From Sergeia podlipaevii (Eukaryota > Euglenozoa > Kinetoplastea > Trypanosomatida > Trypanosomatidae): 39,030 nt of DNA. Positions 9,916 through 18,900 of this stretch are shown here, piece after piece; position 1 is the stretch's first letter; every line of letters starts with the position of its first letter. Location of the stretch: NCBI GenBank assembly GCA_030849805.1, contig JASANZ010002047.1, positions 1-39,030 of the forward strand. The letters run 5' to 3'. Under the pieces are notes generated by a model. That model was not told the origin of the DNA. It saw only the letters and a list, made by a program, of their open reading frames with translations, and made no database searches. The position numbers were made by a program, and so were the translations under genes.

Positions 9916-10429
9916 CCAAAGGTCCGCTTCAGTTCATAGCTGCATCTATATGTACTGGGGTGCGAGAGTTGTGACTGCGGCTGCTGTGGCACTTTCATAT
10001 TAATAGATAGATGCCAGCATGCTGTTACCGTTCTAAATGCGCATATATTGTTTTTTGCCTTTGTTTCCTCCTCCTCCTTTTACTGTCGGCAATATATTGA
10101 AAATAAATATTAAAAAAAAAAAACATATATTGTCTATAGAGTCTTGGTTGCTGCTCCTTTTCTTTTCCTTCTTCTTTTTTTTTTCTGCTGTTCCATCTCA
10201 AAGATGATGTCGCTCCTCAACTAATTAAAGTGACATTATATATATATATATATATATTTCTTAAAGAATATTCCCGCATTTTTGTCTCCCCTTCTGTTTA
10301 CGTAACCAAATTACTTTCAAGCAATAGAGGAAAAAGGAAAGAAAGAAAAAAAAGAAAAAAAAAAGGAGCTCTCGTTGCTATTATTATTATTATTATTATT
10401 ATTATTATCATCACTCACTTTTTGCCACT
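9916..10429. other. Intergenic region with (TA)n and (TTA)n tracts
   Basis: Holds the 3' UTR of the ORC4-like gene, a pyrimidine tract at about 10147-10200, a (TA)n run at 10237-10257, and a second pyrimidine-rich stretch ending in AG at 10320-10321. That AG marks a possible splice acceptor for the dynein light chain gene, with no ATG between it and 10430. No gene is visible. Confidence 0.6.
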
Positions 10430-10586
10430 ATGTCCAGCCAGGAGCGTAACAGTAGTAGTAATAGTGGTGGTGGTGGTGGTGGTGGCTCCGCACTGGCAGC
10501 CCCAGCCCCAGCAGCGGCACCTGAAGAGGATAACATCAGCAACGACAACGAGGGGACGAAGGAAAATAGTAGTCAGGGCACTGCAG
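10323..10586 (+). repeat. First copy of a ~260-bp direct repeat (gene 5' end), joined by N
   Basis: This segment carries a purine-rich leader, a (TTA)n run at 10379-10408, an ATG at 10430 and about 51 codons. It recurs at 10588-10844 with small differences: 30 versus 24 bp of TTA repeat, one glycine codon fewer, and Ser instead of Asn at one codon. Copy 1 breaks off at the single N at 10587, where copy 2 begins. This fits two unmerged contig ends or haplotypes better than a functional tandem gene. Read as it stands, the first ATG leads out of frame after the N. Confidence 0.85.
10430..10586 (+). pseudogene. Broken duplicate 5' end of the Tctex1-like gene
   Basis: This is about 52 codons nearly identical to the first codons of the gene at 10689. 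They are interrupted at the N (10587) before any of the conserved dynein light chain domain. It is probably an assembly artefact rather than a biological pseudogene. Confidence 0.6.
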
Positions 10587-10587
10587 N

Positions 10588-10844
10588 AATAGAGGAAAAG
10601 GAAAGAAAGAAAAAAAAAAGAAGAAAAAAAAAGGAGCTCTCGTTGCTATTATTATTATTATTATTATTATCAGTCATTTTTTGCCACTATGTCCAGCCAG
10701 GAGCGTAACAGTAGTAGTAATAGTGGTGGTGGTGGTGGTGGTGGTGGCTCCGCACTGGCAGCCCCAGCCCCAGCAGCGGCACCTGAAGAGGATAACATCA
10801 ACAACGACAACGAGGGGACGAAGGAAAATAGTAGTCAGGGCACT
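10588..10844 (+). repeat. Second copy of the ~260-bp direct repeat
   Basis: This is the continuous copy, with a leader, a (TTA)n run at 10646-10669, the ATG at 10689 and the Gly-rich codons. It runs without interruption into the full Tctex1-like frame. Confidence 0.85.
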
Positions 10845-11354
10845 GGAGATGCAAATCGGATGGCTACCGCAGTCCCCGCGGACGTGCGGAGCGACGACGG
10901 CGGCGCTGCTGGAGATGAAGAGGATGAAGAGGGCCAACTTGGACCACGCGGGAGCAGTGAGGAGAGGGATGAGGAGGTGGCAGAGCAAGACCTCTACGAG
11001 CAGGTAGCAAGCAACGATGTGAAGAACATTATTCTTCAGGTGCTGAGCCCGTATTTTGACGATGACGGTACTGCTGAAACCGGCGAGGACGGAGAGGACG
11101 CTGCTCAGCGCTATGATCATGTCAAGTCTCTGGCATGGATACAACTCATATGTGATGGTATTCAGGAAAGACTGATAGGTATGGGCAAGCCGTACAAGTA
11201 CGTGGTGCACTGCATGGTGATGCGCAAGTGTGGGGCAGGCATGCACGTGTGCTCTAGCTGTCTCTATGGGCAAAATGACGGATGGGTGAGTCACGCACAC
11301 GACCTCTCTGCGCATATATATTCTGTGGTCACTGTGTACTGGAGCGCCATTTAG
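10689..11354 (+). CDS. Tctex1-family dynein light chain
   Basis: 221 residues. Likely a light chain of cytoplasmic or axonemal/intraflagellar dynein, binding the dynein intermediate chain as a dimer. The first ~95 residues are a Ser/Gly/Ala/Pro- and acid-rich extension with a run of eight glycines (residues 13-20), probably disordered. Residues about 99-221 form the Tctex1 domain: helices around LYEQVASNDVKNIILQVLSP and VKSLAWIQLICDGIQERL, then the diagnostic strand pair GKPYKYVVHCMVMRKCGAGM (from residue 166), a SSCLYG turn, and the terminal strand IYSVVTVYWSAI. The usual Tctex1 length is about 110-175 residues, so the N-terminal extension is long. The start at 10689 is preceded by an ATG-free leader. 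The upstream partial duplicate and N make the true 5' end of the locus uncertain. Confidence 0.85.
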   Translation: MSSQERNSSSNSGGGGGGGGSALAAPAPAAAPEEDNINNDNEGTKENSSQGTGDANRMATAVPADVRSDDGGAAGDEEDEEGQLGPRGSSEERDEEVAEQDLYEQVASNDVKNIILQVLSPYFDDDGTAETGEDGEDAAQRYDHVKSLAWIQLICDGIQERLIGMGKPYKYVVHCMVMRKCGAGMHVCSSCLYGQNDGWVSHAHDLSAHIYSVVTVYWSAI

Positions 11355-12055
11355 AATATCTCTCCCCCCCCCCCCCCCCCCNGAATATCTCTCCCCCCCC
11401 CCTCCCCAGAAGAAAAAAAAGTGCGAGGGCAAACGCATTTTTTTTTTTTTTTCAGTTAGGAGAACAACGTGTGGTGTCAATGGTATGTTCCATATATAGA
11501 ATGGAGGGTCGTGGTTGCTGTCTATTTTTGTTCTGTTGACTATTATTTTTTTTTGTATGTGAAGGAGTGACGGAGGAAGGGGAACGAGCAAATGTCCACA
11601 TGTTGATGCTAGGCACTGCAGACGGTTTCTGCCCTCTTGAGATGTAGATAAATCGACAATGAAAAAGCAGAACATATATATATATTCGAAGCGCCAGAGA
11701 CTTTAGGAATAGTAAATAAAAAAAGGAAGAAGAGACACTCAGTATAGCAGTCTCATCCTTCAGTTCACTTTTCCGAAAGGAAGAAAAAAAAAATCTTCCT
11801 TGTGGTGGATATTCATTACTTTTACTATTGTTTTGATTGTTTCTCTCTTTTCTTCTCTCTATTTTTTTTTCTTCTTACGTTTTCATTGGTTGATTTATCT
11901 CCATAGCCTCTTGAATATTGTCTTTAACTTGACATATATTTTTTTTCCCCCGTAGCAGTAGTAGTAGTAGTAGTACGACAGCGTACCACTTTCGTTGTCG
12001 TTGCTGTTGTTCCATCTATATCTATAAAGTACCCATAAAAAAAAAAGACAACCCT
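11355..12055. other. 3' UTR and leader with a second assembly join (N at 11382)
   Basis: An 18-base C run ends at the N at 11382, after which GAATATCTCTCCCC repeats the sequence beginning at 11354. This is the same signature as the N at 10587, so it is probably an unresolved join in a homopolymer. The rest is T-rich or A-rich spacer with no gene visible. Confidence 0.7.
11819..11955 (+). promoter_or_regulatory. Candidate trans-splice acceptor for EF-Tu
   Basis: A long pyrimidine-rich stretch (11835-11876), followed by a TTTTTTTTCCCCC tract, ends at AG 11954-11955. No ATG occurs from there to the EF-Tu start at 12056, consistent with a ~100-base 5' UTR. Confidence 0.45.
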
Positions 12056-13477
12056 ATGTTCCGCACTGCCATCCAGCGCTTCGTCGCCCCTACCGGTCTC
12101 GTTCTGGCACCCAAGAAGGAGGCGTTTATTCGTGGCAAGCCTCACGTCACGATCGGCACTATTGGCCACGTTGATCATGGCAAGACCACCCTCACCTCTG
12201 CCATCACCACCGTTCTCGCCAAGAAGGGTCAGGCCACTGCCCTCGACTACTTTGCCATTGACAAGTCTCCCGAGGAGAAGAGTCGTAAGATCACTATCAA
12301 TGCCACACACGTCGAGTACGAGTCCGACAAGCGTCACTACGGCCACATTGACTGTCCTGGACATATGGATTTCGTGAAGAACATGATCACCGGCGCTGCG
12401 CAGATGGACGGTGGTATCATCGTGGTAGCTGCTACGGATGGTGTGATGCCCCAGACCCGTGAGCACCTGCTGATCTGCTCCCAGATTGGTCTCCCTGCTC
12501 TGGTTGGCTTCATCAACAAGGCGGATCTTGTGGATGAGGAGACCTGCGATCTCGTTGATATGGAGCTTCGTGAGCAGCTGGAGAAGTACAAGTTCCCAGC
12601 TGAGGAGACCCCCATTGTGCGCGGCTCCGCGCTCAAGGCACTCGAGGGCGATGCGAAGTACGAAGAGAAGATCTTCGAGCTCATTAAGAAGTGCGATGAA
12701 TGGATCCCGGATCCTCCTCGCAACACAGACAAGCCTTTCCTCATGGCCATCGAGCACGTGTACGAGATTGGCAAGGACAAGAAGTCAATTATTATTACTG
12801 GCCGTGTGGATCAGGGTATCCTCAAGAACAACGCCGACGCCGAGCTTGCCGGCTTCGGCACCAAGAAGCCCACAGTAAAGGTGACTGGTCTTGAGATGTA
12901 CCACAAGACACTCGATGAGTGCCTTCCCGGTGACTCTGTCGGTGTCAGCGTTGTCGGCAGCGGTGACACCACGAGCCTTTCCAAGGATAACGTGGAGCGC
13001 GGTATGGTGCTAGCCGCCCCTGGTAGCACTCAACTCTTCAACAAGGTCAAGGCACAGGTGTACGTGCTCACCAAGGAGGAAGGTGGCCGCCACACCGGCT
13101 TCAGCCCCCACTACCGCCCCCAGCTCTTCTTCCAGTGCGCCGATGTGACGGCAGATCTGAGCTTCCCCGAAGTGGAGAAGCACCGCGAGGAGCTGAACAA
13201 GAAGTATGGCAAGGACGATGAGGGTGAGAAGAAGAAGGCGGCTGAGATGAAGGAGTTTGAGAGCAAGATGGTGTGCATGCCTGGTGACAACAAGGAGCTG
13301 TGCCTGACCTTGGCCTACCCCATGCCAATTGAGAAGGGCCTCAAGTTTACCATTCGCGAGGGTAAGATTACCGTTGGCTGGGGCGCCGTCATCGAGACGA
13401 CTGGCCTTGACACCAAGGTGAACATTGAGGGAAAGCGCCAGGCCGCTAAGACCCCCGCTGGAAAGAAGAAGAAGTAA
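12056..13477 (+). CDS. EF-Tu: Mitochondrial elongation factor Tu
   Basis: 473 residues. GTPase delivering aminoacyl-tRNA to the mitochondrial ribosome. The N-terminus (MFRTAIQRF...) is basic and amphipathic, as in a mitochondrial import sequence. The GTPase motifs are intact: G1 GHVDHGKT (37-44), G3 DCPGH (99-103) and G4 NKAD (154-157). They are followed by the two beta-barrel domains and the C-terminal signature GRxTVGWG-like (KITVGWGAV). Residues about 370-404 form a Lys/Glu-rich insertion ([20 protein letters not shown] and following) in the last barrel. It corresponds to the ~30-residue charged subdomain described as unique to trypanosomatid EF-Tu and essential in T. brucei. The C-terminus ends in a lysine run. 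Codon use appears more G/C-ending than in neighbouring genes, as expected for an abundant protein, though I did not count it. Confidence 0.97.
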   Translation: MFRTAIQRFVAPTGLVLAPKKEAFIRGKPHVTIGTIGHVDHGKTTLTSAITTVLAKKGQATALDYFAIDKSPEEKSRKITINATHVEYESDKRHYGHIDCPGHMDFVKNMITGAAQMDGGIIVVAATDGVMPQTREHLLICSQIGLPALVGFINKADLVDEETCDLVDMELREQLEKYKFPAEETPIVRGSALKALEGDAKYEEKIFELIKKCDEWIPDPPRNTDKPFLMAIEHVYEIGKDKKSIIITGRVDQGILKNNADAELAGFGTKKPTVKVTGLEMYHKTLDECLPGDSVGVSVVGSGDTTSLSKDNVERGMVLAAPGSTQLFNKVKAQVYVLTKEEGGRHTGFSPHYRPQLFFQCADVTADLSFPEVEKHREELNKKYGKDDEGEKKKAAEMKEFESKMVCMPGDNKELCLTLAYPMPIEKGLKFTIREGKITVGWGAVIETTGLDTKVNIEGKRQAAKTPAGKKKK

Positions 13478-14199
13478 AGGAAAGGGGGCAAAATGCACAA
13501 CAGCAACAACAATGGTTAGCCCTTTGAGCAGCACTTGCTGCGTGGCTTAGGTGGACGCCCCTAAAGGCATTGCGTGACTCCGTCAGTATATAGGTCACAC
13601 GTAAGAGAGGGGGGGGGAGCGAAAGTGAAGGAATGGTGAGGGGAACTTTTTCTTCTTTGTCTTCTTCAAGCCTTGTTACCCGCTGTAGGAATGGACGAGC
13701 AATGGTGAGAGGGGTTCCATTGCTAGGTACCTTCCGCCTGCGCACTTCCCCCTCCCCTCCTCTTCTTCCTTTTTCACGTGACTACTGGCAACTGTTGAGT
13801 TTTTTTTTTTTAGGTGGGTATCCTCGTTTTTGTATTGTACGCTTCAACTTTGCCTTACACACCGCACCTGGCACTCTCTGTGTGTTTTCTTTCTCCTTTT
13901 TAAATCTCTCACCGGATTTTTTTTCTTTTTTGAGAAAGGGAGCATGAAGGGGAGGGGGAGGGAATGTGTTCGGTGCGTGTGCAAGTGCGTCACAGAATGT
14001 TCTTTTTTTATTATTCTAAATGTTTAGGTTTGTGTGTTTATTCGCAATGATAATCAGTCATTTCTCTCCTTCATATGATTTTTTTTGTTATTATTTTTTT
14101 TATTACTATTGCTATTGTGTTCATCTCCTTCCCGGACAGCGATGCATACATTCCTCTCTTTCGTTTCGTTCTTTGAAGGATGCCGGAGTGCATGTTATA

Positions 14200-14219
14200 A
14201 TATATATATATATATATAT
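14200..14219. repeat. (TA)n microsatellite
   Basis: About ten TA units between EF-Tu and the repeat-protein gene. Useful as a polymorphic marker; no function inferred. Confidence 0.9.
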
Positions 14220-15798
14220 TGGTTAACAACTTCTTTAGTTATTGTCTATGTGCTCCATAGCAATGTACTGGATGAGGACTATGAGCAGAGGAGAGGAACC
14301 GACGTCTTTGAGTTCGTGAGCGCGCGCGCATTTAGGTGAATAGAAATAATAATAATAATAATAATATCAAATGCAATGGAGTTGAGTGAGGAAGAGACTT
14401 TAAAATATGACTAAAGGGTGAACACCAAAGAAAAACACATCAGTGGCAAGTTAGAGGCAGTCAGTAAGCCAATAACAAAAAAAAGAAAAAGGAGAGTAGG
14501 GTGCTGGTGAAGGGCCGTGTGTTGGGTCAGGAAAAGAAAGAAGAAAAAAAAAGAGAGAGAGAGAGAAAGAGAGAACTAGCGGATTTGTATTTTTTTTTTG
14601 TTTTACTATTATTTTTTACTATTTATTACTACTACGACAACTATGACGATAATCTCCACATATAATGTGAGGGTGCAGTACACACACAAACAAACAAAAC
14701 CCCCAGAAAAAAAAAAGCATATAGATACACAAGCCATGCATATATACCGCCCAAATATGGTATTTGCCGCCGAGAGGGAATGTGCGCAACTGCACTAAGG
14801 AAAAACCTTCACGATGAGCGGGAGAGAAAGAAAGAGGGGGCGAAGAACGAAGGTAAAGTAAGCTTTCTTAGTGCGCTATTCACCTCTCCGATGTAGTTGT
14901 TGTTTTTTTTTCTTTGCAACAACTCATGTCTAACATTTTTATACATCTTCTTTTTTTCCATTCCCTCTTTCTCTCTCTCTCTCCTTTTTTTGACTACACC
15001 TTTATATCTTGATATGGCTTTAACACATAGCGCCTCTACCGTTTGCGCAGGAGGATTCAGCCAAATCGTGGCGCTGCATACACACGCAGCTTGCATATAG
15101 TTTTAGCTCTTCCTTTCTTTCTTTCTTTCTTTATTGGTGAAGAAAACAAGAAGTCGAAACGATAGTTGCATCTCCTTGGGTATTTTTTTTTGGATATCTT
15201 AGTTTTCTCCCACACCTTTACTCCCTTGGTTCTTCTCGATCCTTTTTTTTTTGGAAAGTTTCTGAAAAGAACGTCACCAACACCCCTAGGCACACCATCA
15301 TTTTTATTACTATTATTATTATTTTTTCTCGTTCATTAGTATTACTCATCTTTTTTTTTACTTACTTTTTTCTTTTGCTTTTTTTGCTTTTTTTTTAAGG
15401 AAACTTTTGTTTTCTTCGTAGACGTGTGCGACACCAACAAAGAAGCGTGTTTGTACTGCCGCTGCTGTAGATATATATATATTTATTTATTTATTTATTT
15501 ACTTATTTTTGTCTTTTTGTTGTTACTGTTGTTGTTCTGTATACTGTAGTGAAACACCTTCTTTTTTTTTCGTTTAGCAGTGTTATTCTTTTTTTAATAA
15601 ACATATTTTTTCCCCCTGGCTATATAAACATTTCTTTCCCCTATTATTCCTCACAAAGCAAGATTTTGAAAACTTTTTTTTTTTTTGAAGCTCCGTGTAC
15701 AATTTTTTTTTAATCAGCAAATAAGGAAATAGCAACACAGCCAGAAAGACCCAACAGCATCACAACGGTTGTGTATTCCTCCGCCTCTCTATAGGATT

Positions 15799-15877
15799 CC
15801 CTTTTTCTGTTTGCTCATTTTATTTTTAATTTTTTTTCTTCTTCCTCCTCTCAAACTGCATAAACTACGCACGCCAG
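15799..15877 (+). promoter_or_regulatory. Candidate trans-splice acceptor for the repeat/LRR protein
   Basis: A pyrimidine-rich tract (CCCTTTTTCTG... to CTTCTTCCTCCTCTC) is followed by AG at 15876-15877. The leader from there to 15990 lacks ATG, so 15991 is the first start codon. Confidence 0.45.
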
Positions 15878-15990
15878 AGAGTCGTCACCATTATCAAGCA
15901 CAGACACACACACACGAGTGCGAAAGTTCATTTTTTAAAAAAGGGCAAAAAAAAAAGAAGGAGAGGAGGAAAAATAATAAACAGAAAAAC

Positions 15991-18900
15991 ATGGATTTCA
16001 TACTAGACACAGCCAAGCAAGCATCTTTAGAGGAGAATGACGATGGTACCACAGTCTCGGTCCCTCTCCCCCCGGGTCTTCACCTCTTTGAGCTATGGAA
16101 GCAACGCATGAGGGCAAAGTCGAATGCCACCACTCTCACTGCCGCTGATTCTTCTCCTGCTGAGTCAGAGGTCTCACCCCAGCCCACAACACCTCCACCA
16201 GAACGTACCGATCGTATGGAGAAGAGGGATGCAACTGTGAAACCCGATGAAAAAGAAGAAGACGAATACCTTGCTGGTGGCTACGAGGCTTCCGAGTTTG
16301 AAGTGGCACAGTGCGATGACATTACTGGCGCTGAGCGCAGGGCAGGTCACAACAGCACTGTCGCCGAGGCCGCTGTCGAACACGACTGCATCGGCGACTT
16401 TGCGCACGTAGTGGAGAATGAGGAGACGCAGCCTAGCGGCTCTTTCGACATTGTCAGGTACATGGCAGGGGAAGAGCAAGAGGCCGAGCCGACGGAGGTG
16501 CCACTAACCGCAACGGAGGAGCAGGAGGCCACTGCCAAGCCAGCGGAGGAGGAAGACGACGAATACCTTGCTGGTGTCTACGAGGCTTCCGAGTTTGAAG
16601 TGGCACAGTGCGATGACATTACTGGCGCTGAGCGCAGGGCAGGTCACAACAGCACTGTCGCCGAGGCCGCTGTCGAACACGACTGCATCGGCGACTTTGC
16701 GCACGTAGTAGAGAATGAAGATTCCCCACCAGCTCTGGTGGGCACCTTTGACATGGCCAAGTACATGGCTGGAGAAGAGCAAGAAGAAGCTGCAGTATCC
16801 TTCTCAGACAAGGATTCTCCCACCACAGCTATTGAGGAGCAGGAACAAGAATGGACGCAGCATACAAAGGTGTTTCCCGGTGAGGACTGGGGTGTCCTGC
16901 TAGAGAATTCACAACTTCTTACAGGTGCATTCAAGGCAGACGTATGCGAGGCGTGCGACCTCGTCACCAAGGATGTGCGCCACGTGGAGTTTGCACTTGG
17001 AAGCCTGCATGTCTGCTTTGAGTTAGGTCATTCTTCTGAGGTGACACGCCAGCAAATGGATAATCAACTGGAAGTTGCGCCGTATACACGTATGATGGCA
17101 CTCTACGGGCTCTTGACGAAGCGGACGACGCCTCCAGACACGCCAATTCCTGTTCCGTGTACATCTCTTCAGGCGAGAGAGGCCCAGCAAGGCGAAGAAC
17201 ACAGTGACGCTGTGACTAGCGGCAAGCAGTGTAATTGGACAGAGGCAAGCAGTACCGTGGCAGATGCCACTGAGAACTGGAACGAGCTCAGCACCATCGA
17301 TGAGAACAGTGATGAGGAAGAGGATATCAAGCGGCACCCTACAGTGGTGGAACGGCGGTCTAAGGTGCTCGAAGAACCCCCGTATCTTCCTGACGCCGTG
17401 ACCGACGAGTTCAACCATCACGAGCAGCTCGTTGGTGGTTACGAGATGGAGGGGGAGTTTGCAGTGGCGGAGTGCGACTGTGGGTGCGGGGATGTGGGCC
17501 ATGTCAGCCACACTCCCAAGCAGAGCTCTCCCTCTGCTGCTGTTGCTGTTGAGGTCGTGCCTGCTATGGATGGCTCTGTGCTTGCCGCTACAGAGGAGGA
17601 GGAGGCGCAGCCCTTGGGCACCTTTGATATGGAGAGGTACATGGCTGGCGAGGAGCAGGATCTTGGTCCTGACACGATGGTCACAGTTGTGCAGAATGAG
17701 GTCGTGGAAGACCCTGGGACTGGATTTGAGGACACGTTGCCTTACCTGATGTCTGGCCCTCGCGAACAAGGTCCACAGGTTTTGGTTGTCAAGGCATTCC
17801 ACAAGAAGGTCTTTGAGGGTGATGAATGGCACTTGCTGATCGATCAACGAGACGTCATCCGGGCCGCTTTTACAACTGACGTTGCGGATGCGTGTGGTGT
17901 GGATGTGTCTCAGGTTGGGGACACCGTGTTCACACTGGGTAGCCTGCAGGTGAGCTTCTCCCTTCCTTCCACCTCTACGAGAACAAGCGCGGACACAGAC
18001 AACCTACTCGCCTCGTTTGATTTTCCACGCATGACCGCCTTGTACGCTCGACGCCATCTTGCTCTCAGCTCACCGAGAACTGTGGCGGAGATGGTAGCGG
18101 CGAATGAGCGTGAGCTTCGCTCGCACAGTGTCCACGAATACGGCCCCATTGAAGCTCTTCACACAGCCGAACATTTGCAAAGTGAGCATGCAGAGGAAAA
18201 CGATGAAGAGCAGCAGCAGGAGGCAGAATGCGACGCTGAAGCCACAAACAGCTCTGAGAACTGGAACGAGCTCAGCACCATCGATGAGAACAGTGATGAG
18301 GAAGAGGATATCAAGCGGCACCCTACAGTGGTGGAACGGCGGTCTAAGGTGCTCGAAGAACCCTCGTATCTTCCTGACGCCGTGACCGACGAGTTCAACC
18401 ATCACGAGCAGCTCGTTGGTGGTTACGAGATGGAGGGGGAGTTTGCAGTAGCGGAGTGCGACTGTGGGTGCGGGGATGTGGGCCATGTCAGTCACACTCC
18501 CAAGCAGAGCTCTCCCTCTGCTGCTGTTGCTGTTGAGGTCGTGCCAGCTATGGATGGCTCTGTGCTTGCCGCTACAGAGGAGGAGGAGGCGCAGCCCTTG
18601 GGCACCTTTGATATGGAGAGGTACATGGCTGGCGAGGAGCAGGATCCTGGTCCTGGCGCGATGATGACGATCAACAGTCCTGGTACACCCAAGAAGGATG
18701 AATGCAATGCAACAGCGAGCACTTGTAACCGCCCCATCGATCCCCCGCGACAAAGTAGACAAGAAATGATTGGAGCCAGCAGCAAGGTGGAGTCGCTGAG
18801 ACTCGAAGTGTCCAACGCACACAGGCGAAAGGTTAGCATTATCGTGTATGAGACGCCGCTCATGCGAGAGGAGGCGTGTGTGTCTCCTACATTCACTTCC

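Larger units (their letters stand above)
13478..15990. other. 2.5-kb intergenic region rich in microsatellites, no gene supported
   Basis: Contains poly-T runs, (TA)n at 14200-14219, (AAT)n at 14345-14365 and (TTTA)n at 15481-15500, with alternating purine-rich and pyrimidine-rich blocks. Open frames are short and dominated by Phe/Leu/Ser or Lys/Arg. I saw no tRNA-like B box. It presumably holds the EF-Tu 3' UTR and the long leader of the next gene. Confidence 0.6.

Noticed and set aside
10237..10257. TATA-box-like promoter before the dynein light chain gene
   Set aside because: It is a (TA)n microsatellite, and individual protein genes in trypanosomatids generally lack their own promoters.
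11924..12757. 277-codon minus-strand frame overlapping EF-Tu
   Set aside because: Antisense shadow of a highly biased coding sequence; no recognisable protein and opposite to all other genes.
15769..15990. N-terminal extension of the repeat protein with a hydrophobic stretch resembling a signal peptide
   Set aside because: It begins at TTG, not ATG, and translates the pyrimidine tract and leader. The first ATG after the candidate splice AG is 15991.
13478..15990. tRNA, snoRNA or small coding gene in the long gap
   Set aside because: No B-box-like GGTTCGANTCC sequence or convincing coding pattern was found by eye. A tRNAscan or Infernal run was not possible here.
17023..17847. 274-codon minus-strand frame, with a similar one at 18070-18822
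   Set aside because: Their similarity to each other simply reflects the duplicated B modules on the + strand.
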